This document shows, piece by piece, positions 10,292 through 18,001 of a stretch of 64,000 nucleotides of DNA. How positions within the stretch are numbered: the first letter of the stretch is position 1; each line of letters begins with the position of its first letter. Source of the DNA: Rhodobacteraceae bacterium D3-12 (GTDB lineage Bacteria; Pseudomonadota; Alphaproteobacteria; Rhodobacterales; Rhodobacteraceae); NCBI GenBank assembly GCA_025916135.1, contig CP104793.1, positions 4,067,001 through 4,131,000 on the forward strand, written 5' to 3'. The notes under the pieces were generated by a model. The model was given only the letters and a program-made list of their open reading frames with translations. It made no database searches and was not told the origin of the DNA. The position numbers and the translations under genes are program-made.

Positions 10292-11644
10292 ATGTCATTA
10301 TCTCTGATTATCCTCGCTGCGGGCAAAGGCACCCGCATGCAATCCGAACTGCCTAAAGTCCTGCACCCCGTTGCCGGTGCGCCGCTTGTGATGCATGCCA
10401 TCCGTGGCGCACAACCGCTCAACCCAGAGCGCATTGTCGTCGTCGCCGGACATGGCGCCGAGCTGGTCGAAGCGCGCGTGCGTGCCGATGTGCCCGATGT
10501 CGTTGTAGCGCTTCAATCTGAACAGCTCGGGACCGCCCACGCCGTTGATCAAGCCCGCTCGGCCCTCGACACAACCTCGGGCGATGCGATCGTGCTTTAC
10601 GGCGATACACCCTTCGTCGGAACCGACACGCTTAAAGCAATCCGCGCTGCCCGACAGGATGGTGCCGATGTCGTCGTGTTGGGATTCGCGGCCGCAGAGC
10701 CGGGCAAATATGGCCGTCTGGTCGTCGACAATGGCCGGCTCGAACGCATTGTCGAAGCCAAGGATGCCACCCCCGAAGAACTGGAAATCAACCTCTGCAA
10801 CTCCGGGGTTGTAGCGGCGGACCGCGCGGTGCTGTTCGACCTGATCTCAAACGCCGATAACGCCAATGCCAGCGGCGAATACTACCTGACGGATATTGTC
10901 GGTATCGCAAACGCGCGTGGCCTGCGCTGTGCTGTGGTGATCTGTGACGAAGACGAAACCATGGGCGTCAACTCCCGCCTTGATCTTGCCGCCGCCGAAG
11001 CCGTGTTTCAAAATCGCCGCCGCCGTCGCGCCATGGCCGAAGGTGCCACGCTGACCCAACCCGAATCGGTTCTGTTCGCCCATGATACCGTCTTGGGCCG
11101 CGACGTTATGATCGAACCCAATGTCGTCTTCGGGCCGGGCGTAACCGTTGAAAGCGGCGCAACGATCCGTGCCTTTAGCCATCTTGAAAATTGCCACGTC
11201 GGCCGCGACGCGGTGATCGGCCCCTACGCCCGCCTGCGCCCCGGAAGCCGGATTGGCGCCGGTGCCAAGGTCGGCAACTTTGTCGAAACCAAAAACGCCG
11301 ATGTCGCCGCAGGGGCCAAGATCAATCACCTGTCCTATGTCGGTGACGCCGATGTGGGCAGCGGCGCGAACATTGGCGCGGGCACCATCACCTGCAACTA
11401 TGACGGCGTGTTCAAACATCATACGCGGATTGGTGCCGGTGCCTTTATCGGGTCAAATTCTTCGCTGGTCGCACCGGTTGAAATCGGGGAAAACGCCATT
11501 GTTGGCGCGGGCTCCACTGTAACGGAAAATGTGCCGGACGCGGCGCTTGCCCTGACCCGCGCGCAACAACAGACAAAGCCGGGCCTCGGAGCCCGCATTC
11601 GCCAGCGCCTGCTGGCGCTCAAAGCCGCCGGAAAGCGGCCGTAA
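10292..11644 (+). CDS. glmU: Bifunctional N-acetylglucosamine-1-phosphate uridyltransferase / glucosamine-1-phosphate acetyltransferase
   Basis: GlmU makes UDP-N-acetylglucosamine in the cytoplasm for peptidoglycan, lipopolysaccharide and capsule. The N-terminal pyrophosphorylase motif LAAGKGTRMQSELPKVLHP and YGDTPF are clear. The C-terminal half is a left-handed beta-helix of hexapeptide repeats (about residues 250-430) containing KNADVAAGAKINHLSYVGDADVG and the NIGAGTITCNYDG motif of the acetyltransferase site. The length of 450 aa is normal. It lies 15 bp ahead of glmS and is probably cotranscribed, so the two last precursor enzymes are together. Confidence 0.97.
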   Translation: MSLSLIILAAGKGTRMQSELPKVLHPVAGAPLVMHAIRGAQPLNPERIVVVAGHGAELVEARVRADVPDVVVALQSEQLGTAHAVDQARSALDTTSGDAIVLYGDTPFVGTDTLKAIRAARQDGADVVVLGFAAAEPGKYGRLVVDNGRLERIVEAKDATPEELEINLCNSGVVAADRAVLFDLISNADNANASGEYYLTDIVGIANARGLRCAVVICDEDETMGVNSRLDLAAAEAVFQNRRRRRAMAEGATLTQPESVLFAHDTVLGRDVMIEPNVVFGPGVTVESGATIRAFSHLENCHVGRDAVIGPYARLRPGSRIGAGAKVGNFVETKNADVAAGAKINHLSYVGDADVGSGANIGAGTITCNYDGVFKHHTRIGAGAFIGSNSSLVAPVEIGENAIVGAGSTVTENVPDAALALTRAQQQTKPGLGARIRQRLLALKAAGKRP

Positions 11645-11659
11645 GGAAGGACAAGTAAG

Positions 11660-13483
11660 ATGTGTGGTATTGTCGGCGTCTTGGGTCTGCATCAGGCAGC
11701 CCCCATTCTTGTAGAGGGCCTCAAACGGCTGGAATATCGCGGCTATGACAGCGCAGGCATCGCCACGGTGCATCAAGGCCGGCTCGACCGCCGCCGTGCG
11801 CTTGGCAAGCTGGTGAACCTCGGGGATCTGCTGGTGCATGAACCGCTGCAGGGAACATCAGGCATCGGCCATACCCGCTGGGCCACACATGGCAAACCGA
11901 CAACCCTGAACGCCCACCCCCATGCACGGGGCCGCGTGGCCGTGGTTCACAACGGTATCATCGAAAATTTCCGCGAATTGCGCGCCTTTCTCGCCAAGCA
12001 TCAGATCACGCCAGAATCGGAAACCGACACCGAAACCGTCGCCATGCTCTGCGATTGGCACCTTAATCAGGGTGTCACGCCAATCGAGGCCGCAACCCGC
12101 ACCATCGCCCAACTCGAAGGTGCCTATGCGCTGGCCTTTTTGTTCGACGGAGAGGAAGACCTGATGATCGCCGCCCGCAAGGGCAGCCCGCTTGCCGTGG
12201 GTTGGGGCAATGGCGAAATGTTCATCGGCTCCGATGCGCTGGCGCTCGCGCCCATGACCTCTGATGTCACCTATCTCGAAGAAGGCGACATCGCGGTGCT
12301 GACCCGCGCCGGGGCCGATTTCTTTGACGCCGACGTCACCCCCGTGACCCGTGAACGGCGCCAGCTACAGCTTGAAAATGCACAAGTCGACAAAGCCGGC
12401 CACAAGCATTTCATGGCCAAGGAAATCGCCGATCAACCCACCGTTCTGGGGGTCGCCGCAAATTACTACCTAAGCGACCGCGAAGGCGCGCGCCTCCTTG
12501 CCGAAGAGATCAACTTCAAGGACATCGACCGCATTGTGATGGTCGCTTGCGGCACCGCCTATCTGGCTTGTTTCACCGCGAAATATTGGTTCGAACAGAT
12601 TGCCGATGTTCCCGTCGAGGTCGATATCGCCAGCGAATTCCGCTATCGCGAACCGCCGGTCAACGCGCGCACCTTGGCGATTTTCGTCAGCCAGTCGGGC
12701 GAAACCGCCGACACGCTGGCGGCCCTGCGCTATTGCGCGGGCAAGGTCGCTCAGATCGTCTCGGTCGTTAACGTACCCGAAAGCTCGATTTCACGCGAAA
12801 GCGACCTTGCGCTGCAAATTCTGGCTGGGCCGGAAATTGGCGTCGCCTCGACCAAGGCGTTCACCTGCCAATTGATGGTGCTGGCGGCGATGTCTCTGTC
12901 CGCCGCCCGTCAACGCAGCAGCAACGACGCCGAAACACTCGCGGGCCATGAACAAAGCCTGCGCCACATGCCCAACGTCGTCGCCGAAGCCCTGCAGGGC
13001 GACGCCCAGATCCGCGAAGTCAGCACCCATCTCGCCCGCTATGACGACGCGATCTTCCTTGGCCGTGGCGCGATGTTCCCCCTCGCCCTCGAAGGCGCAC
13101 TCAAGCTCAAAGAAATCAGCTATATTCACGCCGAAGGTTACGCCAGCGGTGAGCTCAAGCATGGCCCGATCGCCCTGATCGACGAGAATATGCCAGTGAT
13201 CACCATCGCTCCGCATGACGCGATGTTCGATAAAACAGTCTCTAATATGCAAGAAGTTATGGCCCGTGGCGGGCAAATCGTCATGCTCTCGGACGAGACC
13301 GGGATCGCGGCCGCCTCGGGTGACGAACTGTGGCATACCATCCCGATGCCTGCGCTCGATACGCCGTTTGCCGCCATCGCCTATGCTGTGCCGCTGCAAT
13401 TGCTGGCCTATCACACGGCTGTCGAAAAAGGCACTGATGTGGATCAGCCACGCAACCTCGCAAAATCGGTGACGGTGGAATAA
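11660..13483 (+). CDS. glmS: Glutamine--fructose-6-phosphate aminotransferase (isomerizing)
   Basis: GlmS converts fructose-6-phosphate and glutamine into glucosamine-6-phosphate, the entry point to amino-sugar synthesis. The N-terminal MCGIVGV has the catalytic Cys2 of the class II glutaminase domain (about residues 1-230). Two SIS domains follow (about 285-420 and 460-590) with the motifs VACGTAYLA, SQSGETADT and the C-terminal KSVTVE. The length of 607 aa is standard and the start follows AAGGAAGG. It shares an operon with glmU and converges closely on the glycosyltransferase gene, 8 bp away. Confidence 0.97.
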   Translation: MCGIVGVLGLHQAAPILVEGLKRLEYRGYDSAGIATVHQGRLDRRRALGKLVNLGDLLVHEPLQGTSGIGHTRWATHGKPTTLNAHPHARGRVAVVHNGIIENFRELRAFLAKHQITPESETDTETVAMLCDWHLNQGVTPIEAATRTIAQLEGAYALAFLFDGEEDLMIAARKGSPLAVGWGNGEMFIGSDALALAPMTSDVTYLEEGDIAVLTRAGADFFDADVTPVTRERRQLQLENAQVDKAGHKHFMAKEIADQPTVLGVAANYYLSDREGARLLAEEINFKDIDRIVMVACGTAYLACFTAKYWFEQIADVPVEVDIASEFRYREPPVNARTLAIFVSQSGETADTLAALRYCAGKVAQIVSVVNVPESSISRESDLALQILAGPEIGVASTKAFTCQLMVLAAMSLSAARQRSSNDAETLAGHEQSLRHMPNVVAEALQGDAQIREVSTHLARYDDAIFLGRGAMFPLALEGALKLKEISYIHAEGYASGELKHGPIALIDENMPVITIAPHDAMFDKTVSNMQEVMARGGQIVMLSDETGIAAASGDELWHTIPMPALDTPFAAIAYAVPLQLLAYHTAVEKGTDVDQPRNLAKSVTVE

Positions 13484-13490
13484 GCCGGGC

Positions 13491-14507
13491 TCAGATCCGG
13501 CGCAAAACCACGGACAGCCAAAGCGCCAGCGTCCCGATCATCGACTGACGGTAAAGCGCAAGCCTGTGGAACTGCTTGATCCGGCCCCAAAACCCGGCTT
13601 TGCGCATCGCCGCAAAATCCTCTAACCGCGCACGGTTTTCCGGCGTCAGTCGCGCACGCGACGCCCTCAGCGCCGCGATGTTGATCTCGTTCCAGTCGCG
13701 ATAATCGCCGCTTAGCAGCATGGCAATCCGCTTGAATTGGGCGCGGAGGGTGTCATTCGCGCCAATCTGGTTCGCCCCGTGCTGGCGATAATAAATCGAC
13801 GGCGTGTCGTCATGAACAACCCGTCCGCCCGCACCGGCAACAAGCTGATACACCCACCAGTCATGCACCACGACGCGAGGGACCTCATGCGCCGCCTCAC
13901 AGACAAGCCGCGCCGCCGCCGGATTCAACAACGTAGTATTGCCCGACGCGATATTCTGCACCAGCGCATTGCGAAATCCCGCTGGTTTCGGGCGCGGCGG
14001 CGACGGGCGAGGGTTCGACATATCACTGTCGGTAATCACCAAAGTGCTGCAATACATCGCCGGTGGCATATCTTCGGCACCCGGCCCTGAGCTTAGACCC
14101 GCAATCCCATTTCGCAGCTTATCCGCCATCCAGACATCGTCCTGATCGCTGAAGGCAATAAACGACTGCCCCTGCTCGACCTCTGGAACAGCGCGCAAAA
14201 GCGACAGGAAATTCTCTGCCCCTTTGCTCCCCGGCCCCTCCAAAATACGGGTCCGCGGATGGGCACGGGCAAACCTTTCAAGTATCTCGCGGCTATTGTC
14301 ATCTGACCCATCATCGCTTGCCCATAGGGTCCAGTTGGCGTGGCTCTGCGCTGCAAAACTGTCCAGCTGTTCCTGAAGGTGATCCGCCCCATTCCAAACC
14401 GCCATCAGGATAAGCACATGCGGTGCGCCCTGTGCCGGATCGTGGGCGTGGGATAGATCTGGGCTGTCGTTGGTGGTCACGGTCTTACTTGCCCCGGCCT
14501 TTGTCAT
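13491..14507 (-). CDS. Family 2 glycosyltransferase
   Basis: This 338-residue GT-A fold glycosyltransferase has the N-terminal motif VLILMAVWNGADHLQEQLDS, ASDDGSDD for nucleotide-sugar binding, FSDQDDVW as the DxD-like metal site, and HDWW for the acceptor side. I chose the ATG at 14507; the frame stays open to 15056, but that extension is antisense to pxpB and has no family-like sequence. Its place beside glmS and the kps genes suggests a role in capsule or surface polysaccharide assembly. Substrate specificity cannot be read from the sequence. Confidence 0.85.
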   Translation of the reverse strand: MTKAGASKTVTTNDSPDLSHAHDPAQGAPHVLILMAVWNGADHLQEQLDSFAAQSHANWTLWASDDGSDDNSREILERFARAHPRTRILEGPGSKGAENFLSLLRAVPEVEQGQSFIAFSDQDDVWMADKLRNGIAGLSSGPGAEDMPPAMYCSTLVITDSDMSNPRPSPPRPKPAGFRNALVQNIASGNTTLLNPAAARLVCEAAHEVPRVVVHDWWVYQLVAGAGGRVVHDDTPSIYYRQHGANQIGANDTLRAQFKRIAMLLSGDYRDWNEINIAALRASRARLTPENRARLEDFAAMRKAGFWGRIKQFHRLALYRQSMIGTLALWLSVVLRRI

Positions 14508-14637
14508 CCCGGCCTTGCGCCGGGTCAAACTGCGATACCGCACTCGCACCCGTCCCGTAAAGGAAAAGGCAGCATCGGGGTTTTCATCTCGCGACAGATA
14601 CGGAATGATCGCGCAAACCCCAAGCCGAGCGCCACGC

Positions 14638-15384
14638 ATGACCAACACAGCTGTTTCACCCGATCTCTTGCCGCTTGGCGCGGATGGTGTCCTCGTGCGG
14701 TTTTCGACCCGGCTCGAAGACGCCGCAAACCGCGCGGTTTTGGCGTTTTCCGCAGTGTTAGAGACTGATCCACCCCTCGGCTGCGTCGAAATCTCCACCG
14801 CGCTCGCTTCGGTGTTTGTCCGGTTTGATCCCGATCTGACAACCCGCGCGGTGCTTATCGACACGTTGCAAAACCGTCTTGGCACGCGCGACTGGACTGC
14901 CGAAACCTCTGCCGCCCCCGCGCGGCATTGGCATATCCCCACGGCTTTCGGAGACGACCTCGGTCCGCAGCTCACAGAAACCGCTGCTTTGCTGGGCATG
15001 AGCGAGCAAGACGCCGTGGCCGACATCGTTGCCCATCCGCTGCGCGTTCTGGCCATCGGCTTTGCGCCGGGTCAGCCCTATCTCGGCATGTTGCCTGAGA
15101 GATGGGACATTCCCCGCCTGCAAGAAATGACCCCTTCGGTGCCCGGCGGCGCGCTGGTCGTGGCTGTGCGACAGCTCATCGTGTTCTCTGGCCCAACACC
15201 CACGGGCTGGCGCCATATCGGGCAAACCGCGTTCCGCCCGTTCCGCGTAGACTCTCCTGAGCCCTTCCCGCTTTTGCCCGGCGATGTTCTCCATTTCGAG
15301 CCTGTTTCCGCCGAAGATTACGATCGTATCCTGCGGTCTGACACCGACGGCTCCGGTGGTGCACGCCTCGAGGTGGCGCAATGA
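14638..15384 (+). CDS. pxpB: 5-oxoprolinase subunit B (KipI-like carboxyltransferase domain)
   Basis: PxpB is one of the three subunits that open 5-oxoproline (pyroglutamate) to glutamate at the cost of ATP. The 248-residue product has the family pattern LGADGVLVRF at the start, IGFAPGQPYLG in the middle (about residue 140) and GGWR/IGQT-like TPTGWRHIGQT later. I chose the ATG at 14638 since the upstream extension to 14470 is arginine-rich and antisense to the glycosyltransferase. The stop overlaps the pxpC start (ATGA), so the genes are translationally coupled. Confidence 0.92.
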   Translation: MTNTAVSPDLLPLGADGVLVRFSTRLEDAANRAVLAFSAVLETDPPLGCVEISTALASVFVRFDPDLTTRAVLIDTLQNRLGTRDWTAETSAAPARHWHIPTAFGDDLGPQLTETAALLGMSEQDAVADIVAHPLRVLAIGFAPGQPYLGMLPERWDIPRLQEMTPSVPGGALVVAVRQLIVFSGPTPTGWRHIGQTAFRPFRVDSPEPFPLLPGDVLHFEPVSAEDYDRILRSDTDGSGGARLEVAQ

Positions 15385-16400
15385 CCCGCCTCACCATCCA
15401 CCGCGCCGGACCGGCTATGACAGTTCAGGATCTGGGCCGGACCGGCACCCTGAAACTTGGGTTGTCACGCGGCGGTGCGGCCGACCGCCTTGCAATTCTC
15501 GAAGCCACCGCGCTTCTTGGCTGCGCCACACCTGTTGCGGCTATCGAAATGGCCGGCATGGGTGGACGGTTCAGCGTCGATGCCCCCACCCGCTTCGCCC
15601 TCACAGGCGCGCCGATGCGGGCCACGCTGGATGGCACGCCGCTGGTCTGGGGCGCGACGTATCTTCTCCCACCCGGCGCAATGCTCGATATTGGCCCGGC
15701 CACCGCCGGGGTCTATGGCTATCTCAGCTTCGCGGGCGGGGTCATGGCGACGAAAATACTCGGAAGCCGCGCAACCCACCTCACAGCCGGGATCGGGAAA
15801 TTGCTTCAAACCGACGGCACCCTTGCCTTGGGCGAGGATCCCAGCCCAGACACGGTTTCCATGAAGCTAGATGTTCAGGACCGCTTCTCCGGCGGTGATA
15901 TTCGGCTTATGCAAGGTCCTCAAACCAGTCTCTATTCAAGCGAAACTCGCGAAAGATTCTGCCAAACCACCTTTCGTCGCTCACCCCACGCCAACCGTCA
16001 GGGCGTGCGCCTCGACCACGACGGCGCCCCGTTCCAAGCCGTAGATCAGCTCGGCATCGTCTCGGACGTGATCGTGCCCGGTGATATCCAGATGACCGGC
16101 GATGGCATCCCCTTCGTGCTGCTTCCCGAATGCCAGACAGTCGGCGGCTATCCCCGGATCGGCGCAGTCATTCCCGCCGACCTTCCCCGTGTGGCACAGG
16201 CCGCGCCGGGGGCCGAACTCCGGTTCTCCTTCATCTCGCTGGACGACGTCGACAGCAGCCTCAAAACCAATGCTGCTCAACTCAAAGAACTGCGCAGCAA
16301 GGTCGAGCCGATGTTGCGCGACCCGCATGACATTGCTGACCTGCTCAGCTATCAACTGATAAGCGGCGCAACCGCCGGTGACGACTTGGAAAGGCCCTGA
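15381..16400 (+). CDS. pxpC: 5-oxoprolinase subunit C (KipA-like, biotin-dependent carboxyltransferase family)
   Basis: This is a 339-residue partner of PxpB, equivalent to the second half of the urea amidolyase-type carboxyltransferase fold. The motifs GPAMTVQDLGRTGTLKLGLSRGGAAD (residues 8-33) and DGIPFVLLPECQTVGGYPRIG (about 235-255) are characteristic. No biotin carrier is present, as usual for this subfamily. It sits between pxpB and pxpA with a 4-base overlap upstream and 3 bases downstream, forming one transcription unit. Confidence 0.92.
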   Translation: MTRLTIHRAGPAMTVQDLGRTGTLKLGLSRGGAADRLAILEATALLGCATPVAAIEMAGMGGRFSVDAPTRFALTGAPMRATLDGTPLVWGATYLLPPGAMLDIGPATAGVYGYLSFAGGVMATKILGSRATHLTAGIGKLLQTDGTLALGEDPSPDTVSMKLDVQDRFSGGDIRLMQGPQTSLYSSETRERFCQTTFRRSPHANRQGVRLDHDGAPFQAVDQLGIVSDVIVPGDIQMTGDGIPFVLLPECQTVGGYPRIGAVIPADLPRVAQAAPGAELRFSFISLDDVDSSLKTNAAQLKELRSKVEPMLRDPHDIADLLSYQLISGATAGDDLERP

Positions 16401-16403
16401 ACC

Positions 16404-17162
16404 ATGGTAAACACGGTCGATCTCAACTCCGATATGGGCGAAGGTTTCGGTCCTTGGACCATGGGCGACGATTCCGCCCTTCTCGATATAATCACCTCCG
16501 CCAATATCGCCTGCGGCTTCCATGCAGGTGACCCCGATGTGATGGCCAAAACCATGGCTCAGGCGATTGAAAAGGGCGTTGGCATCGGCGCGCATCCCGG
16601 TTTCGATGACCTCAATGGCTTTGGCCGTCGTCGTCTACCGCGCAGCCACACCCAACTCGCCAATCTGGTGACCTATCAACTGGGCGCAGCGCAGGCCATG
16701 GCGCGTGCAGCGGGCGGCACCGTGCGGCACCTGAAACTGCACGGCGCGCTGGCCAATATGTGCGCCGAAGATATCGACATGGCGCGCGCCTGCTATGCCG
16801 CCGCTTTGGCCGTTGACCCTGATATCACTGTCATGGTCCTCGCCGCGACCGCGCAGCAGGCCGCGATCGAGGAGTTGGGCGGCACATGGGCCGGAGAGAT
16901 TTTCGCCGACCGCGCCTATAATGACGACGCCACTCTGGTTGACCGCTCCCTTCCCGGCGCGGTGCTGCATGACGCCGAAACCGCCGCGCCACGTATCCTC
17001 AACATGCTGCGTGAGGACGCGATCATCGCCGAATCGGGCAAGCGTATTCCGGCGAAAATCAACACAATCTGCCTGCATTCCGATACGCCCGAAGCTGTCG
17101 AAATGGCACGCGAACTGCGCCGCTTGCTAAGCGAAGCGGGCATCCAACTTCGCAAGCTCTAA
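16404..17162 (+). CDS. pxpA: 5-oxoprolinase subunit A (LamB/YcsF family)
   Basis: PxpA is the third 5-oxoprolinase subunit and has a TIM-barrel-like fold. The 252-residue product shows the family hallmarks VDLNSDMGEGFG at the N-terminus, ANIACGFHAGDP, GIGAHPGFDDLNGFGRR and KLHGAL (about residues 105-110). The length is standard. No pyroglutamate transporter is adjacent, so the substrate may come from glutathione turnover or spontaneous glutamine cyclisation, which is inference. Confidence 0.95.
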   Translation: MVNTVDLNSDMGEGFGPWTMGDDSALLDIITSANIACGFHAGDPDVMAKTMAQAIEKGVGIGAHPGFDDLNGFGRRRLPRSHTQLANLVTYQLGAAQAMARAAGGTVRHLKLHGALANMCAEDIDMARACYAAALAVDPDITVMVLAATAQQAAIEELGGTWAGEIFADRAYNDDATLVDRSLPGAVLHDAETAAPRILNMLREDAIIAESGKRIPAKINTICLHSDTPEAVEMARELRRLLSEAGIQLRKL

Positions 17163-17248
17163 CGGCGCAGGGTCTAAACGACACCGCGTCAGTGTTTCCT
17201 ATCGCTCGGCCTTCGCCTAACCTTCCTGTGAACAGGGAGGAAAACATC

Positions 17249-17992
17249 ATGACCACACTCAACGGCAAACGCGCATGGATCACCGGCGGCGGAACAGGCA
17301 TTGGCGCGGCCTCTGCCCGGATACTGTCCGAAGGCGGCGCCGAGGTGATCGTCTCGGGCCGCCGCCAAGAGCCGCTGACCGAGGTTGCAAGCGAGATCAC
17401 CGCCAATGGCGGCACCGCCAGCACCCTGCCGCTCGACGTCACAGACTCCGCCGCCGTCAATCGCGCCGCTGAATCGCTCGGGCAAATCGACATTCTCATC
17501 GCTTCGGCCGGGCTGAACGTGCCGACCCGCTCCCTGACGCAAATCAGCGACGCGGATTGGGACACAGTGGTCAACGTAAACCTGAACGGAGTGTTCTATC
17601 CTGCTCGCGCCGTGCTAGCCGGGATGCGTGAACGTGGCGGCGGACAGCTTATCCTCGTCTCCTCATGGGCCGGGCGTTATGCCTCGCGGCTCACTGGCGC
17701 GGCCTATAACGCGACAAAACGCGGGCTGATTGCCCTGTCCGAGTCGATCAACGACGAAGAAGGTGCCAACGGCATCCGCTCAACCGTGGTCATGCCCGGC
17801 GAGGTGGTCACCGATATCCTCAAGACCCGCCCGACCCCGCCAAGCGAGGACGAAATGGCCCGTATGTTGCAGGTTGACGACCTCGCCGCGACAGTGCGGT
17901 TCCTGACCGAGCTACCGCCGCGGGCCTGCATCAACGAGATCCTGATTTCGCCCACGTGGAACCGCTTCTACCAAGGGTTCGGCGAAGCCTGA
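17249..17992 (+). CDS. Short-chain dehydrogenase/reductase (SDR)
   Basis: This is a classical SDR of 247 residues. It has the cofactor motif TGGGTGIGAASA (about residues 12-23), NxxG-like SAGLN, and the catalytic Ser...Tyr-x-x-x-Lys as SSWAG and YNATK. GRRQE after the second strand, with its two arginines, suggests NADP preference. I chose the ATG at 17249 because a strong AGGGAGGA lies 8 bases upstream; the open frame to 17192 precedes this site. It follows pxpA by 87 bp and is convergent with the next gene. The substrate is unknown. Confidence 0.85.
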   Translation: MTTLNGKRAWITGGGTGIGAASARILSEGGAEVIVSGRRQEPLTEVASEITANGGTASTLPLDVTDSAAVNRAAESLGQIDILIASAGLNVPTRSLTQISDADWDTVVNVNLNGVFYPARAVLAGMRERGGGQLILVSSWAGRYASRLTGAAYNATKRGLIALSESINDEEGANGIRSTVVMPGEVVTDILKTRPTPPSEDEMARMLQVDDLAATVRFLTELPPRACINEILISPTWNRFYQGFGEA

Positions 17993-18001
17993 GGCCCCCG
18001 C

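Noticed and set aside
14508-15056. N-terminal extension of the glycosyltransferase to 15056
   Set aside because: Ser/Arg-rich shadow antisense to pxpB; the conserved glycosyltransferase fold starts after 14507.
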